Source: Rubrobacter aplysinae (GTDB lineage: Bacteria; Actinomycetota; Rubrobacteria; Rubrobacterales; Rubrobacteraceae). From it: a stretch of DNA of 64,000 bases. The stretch is taken from positions 1-64,000 of the forward strand of contig NZ_LEKH01000011.1 in the NCBI RefSeq assembly GCF_001029505.1. The letters run 5' to 3'. The notes below the pieces were generated by a model that worked only from the letters and a program-made list of their open reading frames with translations, was not told the DNA's origin and made no database searches. The translations under genes were made by a program, and so were the position numbers. Shown here piece after piece: positions 8,289 to 16,474 of the stretch (position 1 is the first letter of the stretch; each line of letters starts with the position of its first letter).

Positions 8289-8960
8289 CTATTTCTTGAC
8301 GAGGGTAAGAGCGTTGGCAGAGCGACCGCGCCCCTCCCACAGACTCCCGAACCGGGTTTGCGGAGCAGAATCATCGAAACCTTCGTCTGGCGCTAGCCCC
8401 CAACCCTCCGCACGCTCCGCCAGCTCAACCATCCGGCAGAAATACTCCTCGTGGTCGGTGACGGCCACCAGCCTGCCGCCGGTTTCCAGCGCCTCGTGCA
8501 TCTCTTGCAGGAAACGCCCGGAGAAGATCCTCCTCCGGCGCTGACGCTCTTTCATGCCGGGGTCCGGGAACAGGAGGTATGCCGCCGCCAGCGACTCTGG
8601 TACGAGCAGCGGGTACAGTAAATTGAAGTCTGCTCGAACAAAGAGCACGTTGTCCAGCTCTCGTTCGGCGGCCCCGGAGACGGCCCGGTACAACGACTTT
8701 ACGTGCAGGTCGACGCCGACGAAGTTCGTACCGGGGCGACTCTCTGCCCGGGAGCGCAGGAACTCGCCGGTGCCGCAGCCTATCTCCAGTTCTAGCGGCG
8801 CGTCGCTTCTAAAGGGGCCGAATAGAGCCTGCGAGGAGATGCGGGGCAGCGTCTCGGGCTCGTGGTGCAGGCGCTCCCCGGGCAGCCACAGCAGGTAGCG
8901 CCGGGCGGTCTCTTCGTCCGGCGTCTCGACCTTCATCCTGCCTAGCTTTCCGCGGGGCAT
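8289..8960 (-). CDS. trmB: tRNA (guanine-N7)-methyltransferase-like protein
   Basis: 223 aa Rossmann-fold SAM methyltransferase. The SAM loop is LEIGCGTGEF and the acidic motif is FVGVDLHVKSL. The family hallmark appears as LLFPDPGMKERQRRRR in place of the common FPDPWPKKRHHKRR, followed by FDDSAPQTRFGSLWEGRG near the end. TrmB makes m7G46 in tRNA. The Trp-to-Gly change and the lost His in the hallmark make it a divergent member. The start is the ATG with AGGAGA just before it; an in-frame ATG at 8936 is the alternative. Confidence 0.82.
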   Translation of the reverse strand: MPRGKLGRMKVETPDEETARRYLLWLPGERLHHEPETLPRISSQALFGPFRSDAPLELEIGCGTGEFLRSRAESRPGTNFVGVDLHVKSLYRAVSGAAERELDNVLFVRADFNLLYPLLVPESLAAAYLLFPDPGMKERQRRRRIFSGRFLQEMHEALETGGRLVAVTDHEEYFCRMVELAERAEGWGLAPDEGFDDSAPQTRFGSLWEGRGRSANALTLVKK

Positions 8961-9141
8961 GCTCTCCTGGACCTTCTGGCCTCTACGTATACCGTAACCA
9001 TCACGACCGACGTGTAGAAGTTAGCAGCAGGCCTCGCGTCGTCAACCCCCGACTTGTAGTAGCTTACGGGTGTACAGGGAGGTATTCGGTACAGGCGTGG
9101 AGAAGCGTGGAGAACACGGAAAGATACGGAAAGGTGTAGCG

Positions 9142-10413
9142 ATGACCATGAAGCCAGAGTCGGTTCGCGGGGCATCCGGCGCGACGGATTTTATCGGCGT
9201 AGACCGATTGCTCACCGACGAGGAGCGCGAGATGCGCGACCGGACGCGGGCGTTCGTGGACGAGCGGGTTATCCCGGTCGCCGCCGACTACTGGGACAGG
9301 GCCGAGTTTCCGTTCGAGCTCCTGGAGCCTCTGGGCGAGCTGGGCGTTCTCGGCGCGACCTTCGATCCGGAGTACGGCGGGTCGGGCGTGAGCAACGTCG
9401 CCTACGGGCTCGCCATCGCGGAGCTGGCGCGCGGGTCGGGCAGCCTCTCCACCTTCCTGCACGTCCAGAGCGGGCTCGCCATGGCCGCCATCCACTCGCT
9501 GGGTTCGGAGGACCAGAAAGGGGAGTGGCTCCCGGGGCTGGCCCGCTGCGAGAAGATCGGCTGCTTCGGGCTGACAGAGCCCGACGCGGGATCCGACCCG
9601 GGCTCGATGAAGACGACCGCCACCCCCACCGGCGACGGCTACGTGCTAAACGGCGAGAAGAAGTGGATCGGCAACGGCTCGTTCTCCGACGTGGCCGTGA
9701 TCTGGGCCCGCATCAGCGGCGGAGAGGACGACGGCAGGATCTCGGGCTTCCTCGTGCGCGGCGACGCCGCAGGCTACGACGCCGGGATCATCCCGCGCAA
9801 GGGTTCCCAGCGCGCCGTGTGGCAGACTCACATAACCCTCACCGATTGCCACGTGCCGGAGCAGGACCGTCTGCCGGGGGCGAAGGGCCTCGGCTCCACC
9901 CTCTCGGTGCTCGCCCACTCCCGCTACGGCGTCGCCTGGGACGGGCTCGGACAGGCCACGGACTGCTACGAGACAGCCCTGACCTACGCCACCGAGCGCG
10001 AGCAGTTCGGCCACGCTCTGGCGAGCTTCCAGCTCACCCAGCAGAAGCTAGTCGAGATGGTGAACGAGATCTCCCAGATGCAGCTACTATCCATCCAGAT
10101 AGGCCGCCTCAAGGACGACGGCGAGATGACCGCCCCCCAGGTCTCGATGCACAAGATGAACAACCTCAACAAGGCCCGCCGCATAGCGGCCACCGCCCGT
10201 GACGCCCTCGGCGGTAACGGCGTCCTGCTGGACTACCGCGTAATGGAGCACATGGCCGACATAGAGGGCGTCTACTCCTACGAGGGCACCAACGACGTGA
10301 ACACCCTTATAGTGGGACAGGCCATAACCGGACACAAGGCGTTCTCCCCCGCACCGGCGAAGAACCCCGAAAAGAACGGCCGCGCGGAGCGCGCGGAGGA
10401 GAAGCCCGAGTAG
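9142..10413 (+). CDS. Acyl-CoA dehydrogenase, glutaryl-CoA dehydrogenase-related subgroup
   Basis: 423 aa from ATG 9142 (GGAAAGG 7 bp upstream); the longer reading from 9070 lacks a good site. FAD motifs CFGLTEPDAGSDPGSM and KKWIGNGSFSDV are present, and the catalytic Glu is E381 in YSYEGTND. ITGHKAF near the end resembles glutaryl-CoA dehydrogenases. However, the Arg that holds the glutaryl carboxylate (GYRSAMSVQ in human GCDH; GVRTLVSVQ in the enzyme at 28767-29999) is replaced here by Ser in GSLSTFLHVQ, so a non-dicarboxylic substrate is more likely. The tail is charged. It stands alone between trmB and the thiolase. Confidence 0.85.
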   Translation: MTMKPESVRGASGATDFIGVDRLLTDEEREMRDRTRAFVDERVIPVAADYWDRAEFPFELLEPLGELGVLGATFDPEYGGSGVSNVAYGLAIAELARGSGSLSTFLHVQSGLAMAAIHSLGSEDQKGEWLPGLARCEKIGCFGLTEPDAGSDPGSMKTTATPTGDGYVLNGEKKWIGNGSFSDVAVIWARISGGEDDGRISGFLVRGDAAGYDAGIIPRKGSQRAVWQTHITLTDCHVPEQDRLPGAKGLGSTLSVLAHSRYGVAWDGLGQATDCYETALTYATEREQFGHALASFQLTQQKLVEMVNEISQMQLLSIQIGRLKDDGEMTAPQVSMHKMNNLNKARRIAATARDALGGNGVLLDYRVMEHMADIEGVYSYEGTNDVNTLIVGQAITGHKAFSPAPAKNPEKNGRAERAEEKPE

Positions 10414-10599
10414 AGAGCCGCAGAGCCCCATAGAGCCTAGGACAGACGATTAAGACGGTCAGAGCACCGGGAAGTGGAGGCGAAGTTGCGGGCCTCAACG
10501 GCTCCGCCCGGTGGGAAAGACCCTACGACAGGAGCGTAACACGAAGCCTGTCTGCGGGATCAGGGCTCCGGAGCCGCCTCTAAACTGCTTCTGAACGAA

Positions 10600-10638
10600 G
10601 AGGCCCGGCGCTGGGGGCTCCGGGCCTCGAAATTCTTT
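10600..10638. terminator. Bidirectional terminator between convergent genes
   Basis: Perfect 9-bp stem GAGGCCCGG (10600-10608) / CCGGGCCTC (10620-10628) with an 11-nt loop. It is followed by GAAATTCTTT on the plus side and TTCGTT on the minus side. It separates the acyl-CoA dehydrogenase from the thiolase. Confidence 0.7.
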
Positions 10639-10650
10639 CGGACTCCCGGG

Positions 10651-11853
10651 CTAGATCCGCTCGAAGATCGCGGCTATACCCATGCCGCCGCCAATACAGA
10701 GCGTAACCAGACCGTAGCGGCCATTCGTGCGGGCGAGCTCGTGCAGGATCTTGACCATCAGGATGGCTCCCGTGGCCCCGATGGGATGCCCGAGGGCCAC
10801 GGCCCCGCCCATCGGGTTCATCTTCTCGTCCGGCACCCCGAGCTCGCGCCCGACTGCGACGGCGATGGACGCGAAAGCCTCGTTCGCCTCTACGACGTCC
10901 AGATCGTCCACGGTGAGCCCGGCCTTCTTCATGGCCTGCCGGGAGGCCGGGACCATGCCGATACCCATTACCGAGGGGTCCACACCGGCGACGGCGGCGG
11001 AGACGAGCCTGCCGGCGACGGGGAGCCCGAGCTCCTCGGCCTTCTGGGAGCTCGAGACCAGCGCCATCCCCGCACCGTCGTTGATGCCGCTGGCGTTACC
11101 CGCGGTCACCGTGCCGTCTTTGGTGAAGGCCGGCTTGAGCTTGGAGAAGGACTGCTCGTCGGCGTCCCGGCGGACGTGCTCGTGGTCGGTGAACTGGACG
11201 GTATCGCGCTTTTGCTTGATCTCTACGGGCACGATCTGGTCGTCGAAGTAGCCTTCTTCCATGGACTTCTGCGCCCGCTGGTGGCTGCGCAGCGCGTAGG
11301 CGTCCTGCTCCTCGCGGGTAACGTTGTACCGCTCGGCGATGTTCTCGGCGGTCATGCCCATGTGATAGTCGTTGAAGATGTCCCACAGCCCGTCGAAGAC
11401 CATGTGGTCCTGTATCTCGGCGTTCGGCATGCCCATGCGGTAGCCGTAGCGGCCCTTGGGCAGGAGGAACGGCGCCGCGTCCATGTTCTCCGTGCCGCCG
11501 GCCATGACCACCTCGGCGTCGCCGAGGGCAACCTCCTGGGCGGCGGATACTATGGCCTGCAGACCCGAGCCGCACATCCGGTTCAGCGTCATACCCGGCG
11601 TCTCGACCGGGAGCCCGGCTTTCATGCCGACCTGACGTCCCGGGTTCATCCCCTGTCCGGCGGAGAGGATGTTGCCGATTATGACCTGGTCTACCTGCTC
11701 GCCCTCTATACCGGCGCGGGAGAGGACCCCCTCGCCGACCGTCGCGCCGAGGTCGGTGGCCGGGGTGTCCTTGAGCGCCCCGCCGAAGGTCCCTATACCC
11801 GTCCTGAGCGGGGCGGAGATCACGATCTCGCTCCCATTATTGGCGAAGCTCAT
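10651..11853 (-). CDS. phaA: Acetyl-CoA C-acetyltransferase (thiolase), likely PhaA
   Basis: 400 aa, the normal thiolase length. Catalytic residues are C94 in NRMCGSGLQA, H356 in GGAVALGHPIG and C386 in TLCIGGGMG, equivalent to C89/H348/C378 of Zoogloea thiolase. It condenses two acetyl-CoA to acetoacetyl-CoA, the first step of 3-hydroxybutyrate supply. Lying close to phasins, a PhaQ-like repressor and acetoacetyl-CoA reductase-like genes, it is best read as PhaA, although a degradative thiolase would look the same. A strong terminator separates it from the phasin genes upstream on the same strand. Confidence 0.88.
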   Translation of the reverse strand: MSFANNGSEIVISAPLRTGIGTFGGALKDTPATDLGATVGEGVLSRAGIEGEQVDQVIIGNILSAGQGMNPGRQVGMKAGLPVETPGMTLNRMCGSGLQAIVSAAQEVALGDAEVVMAGGTENMDAAPFLLPKGRYGYRMGMPNAEIQDHMVFDGLWDIFNDYHMGMTAENIAERYNVTREEQDAYALRSHQRAQKSMEEGYFDDQIVPVEIKQKRDTVQFTDHEHVRRDADEQSFSKLKPAFTKDGTVTAGNASGINDGAGMALVSSSQKAEELGLPVAGRLVSAAVAGVDPSVMGIGMVPASRQAMKKAGLTVDDLDVVEANEAFASIAVAVGRELGVPDEKMNPMGGAVALGHPIGATGAILMVKILHELARTNGRYGLVTLCIGGGMGIAAIFERI

Positions 11854-11945
11854 GGCTTCTCCTTTCCCTTTCTTCTACTCTTCTCCTACGCTACGTCGCC
11901 GTCCCTTACACGTCACCTGTACGGCCTTTACGCAGCATACAACAA

Positions 11946-11984
11946 AGGACCGGCCTCGGAGCCCTCCCCGAATGCCGGTCCTTG
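11946..11984 (-). terminator. Terminator of the phaQ-phasin unit
   Basis: 10-bp stem AAGGACCGGC (11946-11955) / GCCGGTCCTT (11975-11984). On the minus strand it is followed by TGTTG. It lies between the phasin-like genes and the thiolase. Confidence 0.65.
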
Positions 11985-12041
11985 CTATAGCGCCCTCTTA
12001 TACGGGCCCTGATCATCTGACGACCTGCCCGGCCTCCGGAG

Positions 12042-12368
12042 CTAGCTCCTGGAGCCGCTCCTGCCCTGATAGTAGGAGAGCATGGAGTTGAGAAACTCCA
12101 TGTAGAGGTTCGCCGACTCCTGGGAGAGCGACTGGAAGGCCTCCTGCTGCTTGCGGGTCTGCTCCATCATCTCCTTGGAGATCTGCTCGTTCGAGCGGGA
12201 CTGGCGGTCCAACTCGTGGATCACACCCTCGAAGAAGTTCTGCGTCATCTTCGTGCTCTGCTCCTGGGCTTCCCTGGAGCGATTGCCCATCGTCTCGTAG
12301 GACTCGCGTACGGCCTCGGCGAACTTCTCCGCCGCCTCGTTTACCTTCCTCATCTGCCTGTCGTCCAT
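12042..12368 (-). CDS. Phasin-like PHA granule protein (paralog A)
   Basis: 108 aa, almost wholly alpha-helical and charged. Its second half reads HELDRQSRSNEQISKEMMEQ followed by QQEAFQSLSQES and ends in MLSYYQG. It aligns along its length with the neighbour at 12481-12813 (KELRHQAENNRAMTQQLVE, then QRDAFQTLLEES and SPLTYYKQG). Size, amphipathic helices, high Gln/Glu and location next to a PhaQ-like repressor suggest a granule-coating phasin. It does not carry a recognisable classical phasin signature, so the role is inferred from context. Confidence 0.65.
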   Translation of the reverse strand: MDDRQMRKVNEAAEKFAEAVRESYETMGNRSREAQEQSTKMTQNFFEGVIHELDRQSRSNEQISKEMMEQTRKQQEAFQSLSQESANLYMEFLNSMLSYYQGRSGSRS

Positions 12369-12443
12369 GGCGTGTCTCCTCTTTCGCTCTTTCTTCTCTT
12401 GTGCTATCCGTTCCCCGGGCCCAGCATAGCAAAACGAGAGACA

Positions 12444-12459
12444 CCGGGGCTGACCCCGG
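12444..12459 (-). terminator. Hairpin between the two phasin-like genes
   Basis: CCGGGG / CCCCGG with a 4-nt loop, followed on the minus strand by TGTCTCTCGTTTTGC. It could reduce read-through and set different levels of the two paralogs. Confidence 0.5.
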
Positions 12460-12480
12460 ATCTCCCGCGTCTACCTGGCT

Positions 12481-12813
12481 CTATCTGGAGGCCTTCTTTG
12501 CGGCCTCCAGGCCCTGCTTGTAGTAGGTAAGCGGAGAGTAGAGCAGGTCCATGTAGGCATCCAGAGACTCCTCGAGGAGAGTCTGGAAGGCGTCTCGCTG
12601 CTTCTCGGCCCGCTCGACGAGCTGCTGGGTCATTGCCCGATTGTTCTCGGCCTGATGCCGCAGCTCCTTGATGGAACCTTCCACCATGTCCTGCATGAAG
12701 CGGATATTGCGCTCCTGCAGGCTCACGCCGTGCTCTACCATGCTCTCGTATGAGTCCCGCGTGTTTCGGGCGACCTGCTCGGCGGCCCTGTTGCTCTTCT
12801 CCGCGCTAGCCAC
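12481..12813 (-). CDS. Phasin-like PHA granule protein (paralog B)
   Basis: 110 aa, helical, with no membrane segment or signal peptide. It is a paralog of the product of 12042-12368: the blocks KELRHQAENNRAMTQQLVER, RDAFQTLLEESLDAYMDLLY and SPLTYYKQGLEA align without gaps. The gene follows the PhaQ-like repressor gene by 71 bp on the same strand. In Bacillus megaterium phaQ also neighbours the phasin gene phaP, which supports a granule role. A generic coiled-coil protein is the alternative. Confidence 0.66.
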   Translation of the reverse strand: MASAEKSNRAAEQVARNTRDSYESMVEHGVSLQERNIRFMQDMVEGSIKELRHQAENNRAMTQQLVERAEKQRDAFQTLLEESLDAYMDLLYSPLTYYKQGLEAAKKASR

Positions 12814-12884
12814 TTTACTACTCCCTTTCTCGCGATCCCTCGCGAAAGTCTACGGTGATCCCGGATTCCCGGCTAAGGCTCTGA

Positions 12885-13322
12885 TTAGCTGGCCTCGTCT
12901 TCGTGATCCCCACGGCTCTGTCCGCTCTCTTCTCTACCGGACTCTTCCTGCCGGAGCGGCCGCCCGGTATAGAGCCTGAAGAAAGAGTCCATCGTCCTCT
13001 GATACTGCTCCAGAGAACGGGCCCAGAAGTCTAGGTAGTCCACCCCGGTGTCCGTGATCGAGTACATCCGTCGCGCCGGACCGCCCTTGGAGGTCTCCCA
13101 GCTGGACTCCACTATCCCGTCCTTCTCCATCTGGCGCAGCGTCCGGTACAGCGTGCCGGGATTCATGGCCTCGAAGCCAAATGCCGTGGCCCGCTCCATC
13201 AACTCGTACCCGTAGGAGTTCCATTCCCTCAAGGAGAGCAGTATCACGGGGACCAGCCAGTTCTTCGGCCTGGCCTCCGCCCCGCTCCTCTGCCCCTCTC
13301 GGGGCTCTTTGCCTTCACTCAT
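12885..13322 (-). CDS. phaQ: PadR-family repressor, PhaQ-like (PHA-responsive)
   Basis: 145 aa from ATG 13322, with AGAGAGG just upstream; a 10-residue longer reading is less likely. The PadR winged-helix region covers about 20-95: NWLVPVILLSLREWNSYGYE, PGTLYRTLRQMEKDGIVESS, then a wing containing RRMYSITDTGVDYLD. The C-terminal part, LEQYQRTMDSFFRLYTG, is the dimer helix. PhaQ proteins are PadR members that sense PHA and repress phasin genes. Here it heads a unit with two phasin-like genes. A TATG-N9-CATA palindrome covers its own -10 box, which indicates autorepression. Confidence 0.82.
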   Translation of the reverse strand: MSEGKEPREGQRSGAEARPKNWLVPVILLSLREWNSYGYELMERATAFGFEAMNPGTLYRTLRQMEKDGIVESSWETSKGGPARRMYSITDTGVDYLDFWARSLEQYQRTMDSFFRLYTGRPLRQEESGREESGQSRGDHEDEAS

Positions 13323-13343
13323 GATTACCTCTCTCGCAATCTC

Positions 13344-13360
13344 TATGTGCATTTTACATA
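13344..13360 (-). promoter_or_regulatory. Putative PhaQ operator at its own promoter (site 2)
   Basis: TATGTGCATTTTACATA on the plus strand, the best palindrome of the four. Its reverse complement contains the TAAAAT -10 box of phaQ, so bound repressor would block RNA polymerase. Confidence 0.65.
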
Positions 13361-13378
13361 TACACGGCTGTGAGTCAA
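13351..13378 (-). promoter_or_regulatory. phaQ-phasin promoter
   Basis: On the minus strand TTGACT (13378-13373), a 16-bp spacer, then TAAAAT (13356-13351). It starts transcription of phaQ and probably both phasin-like genes. Confidence 0.6.
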
Positions 13379-13534
13379 GTGTGACCCGGCCGGATCCTCT
13401 CGCGAGGCCGTAACTCCGGCCTCTTCTGCGGCCCCATCCACCTCGGGGGAGAGAGCCGGCGTCGGCGCCTCACATACCCTGAGTACTAGCCCGCCCTCAC
13501 CCGGTACGCCGTGCGGGTGTAGCATCGGACTATA

Positions 13535-13551
13535 TATGCTTATTGTACATA
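13535..13551 (+). promoter_or_regulatory. Putative PhaQ operator upstream of phaB (site 3)
   Basis: TATGCTTATTGTACATA, the same TATG-N9-CATA pattern, 95 bp before the phaB-like start. TTGTAC inside it (13543-13548) could be a -35 element with TTACCT 17 bp further on, but that promoter is weak by eye. Confidence 0.55.
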
Positions 13552-13645
13552 GTTTGAAACTGATTTTACCTACCACTAGACTGGTTCCGCAAGGATTTCA
13601 TGTTTTGGACGGCTAGAGACGTAGAGATACGGGGAAGGAGCTTGA

Positions 13646-14392
13646 GTGGGTAATTTGGAGGGTTCCGTAGCAGTCGTAACCGGCGCGGGCCGGGGGTTGG
13701 GGAGGAGCATAGCCGAAGAGCTCGGAGGCGAGGGGGCGAGCGTGGTGGTCAACTACGCCAACAGCCAGGGTCCCGCCGAGGAGGTCGTCTCCAATCTGGC
13801 GCAGGCGGGCTCCAAGGATTCCGTGGCGATCAAGGCCGACGTCTCGGACGCGGGCGAGGCCTCCTCACTCATAGAGCAGACGCTAGAGAAGTTCGGCAGG
13901 ATAGACGTGCTGGTGAACAATGCCGGCATCACCCGCGACAAGAGCATGAAAAAGCTCTCGACCGACGACTGGGACGCGGTGGTGCAGACCAACCTCAACA
14001 GCTGCTTCTATACGGTAAAGGCCGCGCTAACGCAGTTCACCGAGCAGGGCAGCGGCAAGATCGTGAATATAAGCTCCTTCGTCGGCCAGGCGGGTAACTT
14101 CGGCCAGACCAACTACGCGGCGGCGAAGGCCGGTATTATCGGCTTTACCAAGGCGGCCGCCAAGGAGCTAGCCCGCTACAACGTCTGCGTGAACGCCGTC
14201 TGCCCCGGCTTCATAGAGACCGACATGTTCGCCGGGGTCTCCGAGGAGGTGCAGGAGCAGATCAGGTCTGGCATCCCGCTCGCGCGCCTCGGACAGCCGG
14301 ACGAGGTCGCCCGCGCCGTCCGCTACCTCGTCGTGGAGGGCGACTACATTACCGGCCAGACGCTAAACATAAACGGCGGCGTCTACATCTAG
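13646..14392 (+). CDS. phaB: Short-chain dehydrogenase, probable acetoacetyl-CoA reductase
   Basis: 248 aa, GTG start with GGGGAAGGAG upstream. The NADP-binding TGAGRGLG and NNAG motifs are present. The catalytic set is Ser in NISSFVGQAG plus YAAAK (Tyr, Lys), with the FabG/PhaB ending PGFIETDM ... GGVYI. PhaB reduces acetoacetyl-CoA to (R)-3-hydroxybutyryl-CoA for PhaC; FabG works on ACP substrates and cannot be separated from PhaB by sequence alone. Operator site 3 and the neighbouring PHA genes favour PhaB. A terminator follows. Confidence 0.8.
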   Translation: MGNLEGSVAVVTGAGRGLGRSIAEELGGEGASVVVNYANSQGPAEEVVSNLAQAGSKDSVAIKADVSDAGEASSLIEQTLEKFGRIDVLVNNAGITRDKSMKKLSTDDWDAVVQTNLNSCFYTVKAALTQFTEQGSGKIVNISSFVGQAGNFGQTNYAAAKAGIIGFTKAAAKELARYNVCVNAVCPGFIETDMFAGVSEEVQEQIRSGIPLARLGQPDEVARAVRYLVVEGDYITGQTLNINGGVYI

Positions 14393-14478
14393 CTCCTCTG
14401 CTCCGCACCCGATAAGGAGCTTAGAGAGCCAAGAAGCCGCCAGCGGACGTGTCACGACCGCCGCACTCCGGACCACCC

Positions 14479-14512
14479 GAGCCCTCCAGATGGAGGGCTC
14501 TCTTACGTTTTT
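14479..14512 (+). terminator. Terminator after phaB
   Basis: 9-bp stem GAGCCCTCC / GGAGGGCTC with an AGAT loop (14479-14500), then TCTTACGTTTTT. Confidence 0.78.
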
Positions 14513-14579
14513 ACGTCCGGTGCCCACGCCGGTGGCCAGATCCTCTCGTCCGGCGCTTATCTACGGCACGTATCTACGA

Positions 14580-14608
14580 TACACATATACGTTTAGTACA
14601 TATATAAT
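14580..14608 (+). promoter_or_regulatory. Candidate promoter of the second SDR gene
   Basis: TACACA (14580-14585), 17-bp spacer, perfect TATAAT (14603-14608), inside an unusually AT-rich stretch. Operator site 4 exactly fills the spacer. Confidence 0.5.
14586..14602 (+). promoter_or_regulatory. Putative PhaQ operator upstream of the second SDR (site 4)
   Basis: TATACGTTTAGTACATA, a TATA-N9-CATA variant that keeps the TNTACATA right half. It lies 61 bp before the gene, between -35 and -10. Confidence 0.5.
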
Positions 14609-14662
14609 TGGTAAATGTATATAGCTTTGTCGGTTTACCCTCGTCGAGGAGGAGAGTTTTAG

Positions 14663-15433
14663 ATGGGAAAGTTAGACGGGCGCGTTGCGATCATAACCGG
14701 TGCTGGCCGCGGTATCGGGAGGGCCGAGGCCGAGAGGCTGGCCGAGGACGGGGCCAAGATAGCGGTTCTGGACCTCTCCGCCGAGGCCTGCGGGGACACG
14801 GTCGAGGCCGTGGAGAAGATCGGCTCGGAGGCCATAGCGGTGGCCTGTGACGTGTCGAGCGCGCAGCAGGTCGAGGCGGCTTTCCAGGAGGTGGCCGACC
14901 GTTTCGGTCACGTGGATATCCTGGTGAATAACGCCGGTCTACTCCGGGACAACCTCTCGTTCAAGATGAGCGAGGACGACTGGGACAAGGTGCTCGACGT
15001 ACATCTGAAGGGCAGCTTCCTGTGCTCGCAGGCGGCGCAGAAGTACATGGTGGATCAGGAGCACGGCAAGATCGTGATGACCTCCTCCATCGTCGCGCTC
15101 GGCAACAAGGGCCAGGCCAACTACTCCGCCGCGAAGGGCGCGTTGCAGTCGCTGGCGCGGACGCTGGCGCTGGAGCTCGGACGGTTCAACGTAAACGTGA
15201 ACGCCGTGGCGCCGGGTTGGATCGAGACGGAGATGACCAAGGAGGCCGCCGAGCGGGCCGGCATCAGCATGGAGGACATGAAGGAGCAGTTCTCCAAGGG
15301 CATCCCGCTAAAGCGTTTCGGACGCCCCGAGGACATAGCCAACGTCGTGGCCTTCCTGGTCTCCGACGACGCCTCCTACATCAGTGGCGAGACGCTATAC
15401 GTCGCCGGTGGCCCGTCTAGCTCCGTGGTCTAG
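14663..15433 (+). CDS. Short-chain dehydrogenase, 3-oxoacyl-(ACP/CoA) reductase-like
   Basis: 256 aa, ATG with GAGGAGGAG upstream. The cofactor motif is TGAGRGIG, followed by NNAG. The catalytic Ser is in TSSIVALGNKG and the YSAAK pair follows. PGWIETEM and SGETLYVAGG complete the FabG-like pattern. It is a paralog of the phaB-like gene 270 bp upstream, but has its own terminator-separated promoter and a copy of the putative PhaQ operator. It may reduce longer 3-oxoacyl-CoA for PHA, or act in fatty acid metabolism. Confidence 0.78.
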   Translation: MGKLDGRVAIITGAGRGIGRAEAERLAEDGAKIAVLDLSAEACGDTVEAVEKIGSEAIAVACDVSSAQQVEAAFQEVADRFGHVDILVNNAGLLRDNLSFKMSEDDWDKVLDVHLKGSFLCSQAAQKYMVDQEHGKIVMTSSIVALGNKGQANYSAAKGALQSLARTLALELGRFNVNVNAVAPGWIETEMTKEAAERAGISMEDMKEQFSKGIPLKRFGRPEDIANVVAFLVSDDASYISGETLYVAGGPSSSVV

Positions 15434-15476
15434 GTCCGTAATCTAGGACCGAGACCACCCGATATCCGCATCACCG

Positions 15477-15505
15477 GAGGGGTGGGGCTCGTCCCGCCCC
15501 TCTTT
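15477..15505. terminator. Terminator between convergent SDR and CDF genes
   Basis: 10-bp stem with one G-T pair (15477-15486 / 15493-15502), GCTCGT loop, then TTTCC on the plus strand. It serves the SDR gene and may also act on the CDF gene from the other side. Confidence 0.65.
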
Positions 15506-15517
15506 CCGGTCTCCGGG

Positions 15518-16474
15518 CTAGCCGGTCCTCTCCCGGCGGGAGATGAACCGCAGGCGCTCTCCCGTGGCCGCGTGGTCTCCCGCGTGATCCACCTGGAGGG
15601 TCGTGTGCTCGATGCCGTACTCGTTTATCAGCAGTGACTCTAGCTCGCGCCGCCGCCCGTGACAGTCCTCTTCCGCGCCGACCAGCACGTGCGCCGCGAG
15701 CGCCGGAAAGCCCGAGGTGACGGTCCAGATGTGCAGGTCGTGGACCTCCGTAACGCCCTCCATGCTCGCCATCCTCTGCCCCACCTCCTCGGCGTCTATG
15801 CCGGGTGGCGAGCCTTCGAGCAGGACGCCCACCGAGTCCCTGAGAAGCTTGTAGGAGCTAACGAGGATGAGCGCCCCTATAAAGGCACTGATTATGGGGT
15901 CCGCGTAGCTCCAGCCGGTCACGACGATGACCACCGCCGCCACGATAACCCCGATGGATCCCAGCAAGTCCGCCATTACGTGCCTCAGGGCGCCCTGCAT
16001 GTTCAGGTTCTCCCCGGCGGAGCGGGTGAGGATGATGGTCCCGGCGAGGTTGACCAGCAGCCCCACGACGGCGACGATCATCATCCACCCGCCGAGGACC
16101 TCGGGGGGGTCCTGTAGACGCTGGTAGGCCTCGTAGAAGATCCACAAAGATACCGCGACGATGGTGATCCCGTTGAACAGGGCGGCCAGGATCTCGGTCC
16201 GCTTGTAACCGAAGCTCCGGTTCGGCGTCGGGGGCTTGGCCGAGAGCCAGAAGGCGAAAAGCGCGAGCCCGAGCGCCACGTTGTCCGAGGCCATGTGCGC
16301 CGCGTCCGCCAGTAGCGCCAGCGAGCCGGTTATCAAGCCGCCCACGATCTCGGCGACCATGTACGTCAGGGTGAGGGCGAGCACCACGGCGAGAGCCTTC
16401 TTGTTCGCCCCCGCGCCGTGACCGTGCGAGTGTTCCCCGGACGAATGCCCCTGCTCCGCGTGAGAGTGCGACAT
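15518..16474 (-). CDS. Cation diffusion facilitator metal exporter (Zn2+-type)
   Basis: 318 aa. The true start is the ATG at 16474, which overlaps the stop of the upstream small gene as TAATG; a longer reading is an artefact. The His-rich N-terminus is SHSHAEQGHSSGEHSHGHG. Six membrane helices span about 28-210. The metal-site motifs are LADAAHMASDN in TM2 and MADLLGSIGV in TM5, and a cytoplasmic C-terminal domain carries HDLHIWTVTSGFPALAAHV. This matches CzcD/ZitB-type proton antiporters that expel Zn2+. It forms a module with the 75-aa protein and the ArsR sensor upstream. Confidence 0.9.
   Translation of the reverse strand: MSHSHAEQGHSSGEHSHGHGAGANKKALAVVLALTLTYMVAEIVGGLITGSLALLADAAHMASDNVALGLALFAFWLSAKPPTPNRSFGYKRTEILAALFNGITIVAVSLWIFYEAYQRLQDPPEVLGGWMMIVAVVGLLVNLAGTIILTRSAGENLNMQGALRHVMADLLGSIGVIVAAVVIVVTGWSYADPIISAFIGALILVSSYKLLRDSVGVLLEGSPPGIDAEEVGQRMASMEGVTEVHDLHIWTVTSGFPALAAHVLVGAEEDCHGRRRELESLLINEYGIEHTTLQVDHAGDHAATGERLRFISRRERTG

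Noticed and set aside
10741-12012. 423-codon open frame antisense to the thiolase gene
   Set aside because: Shadow of a gene with all three catalytic residues; it also runs through a terminator.
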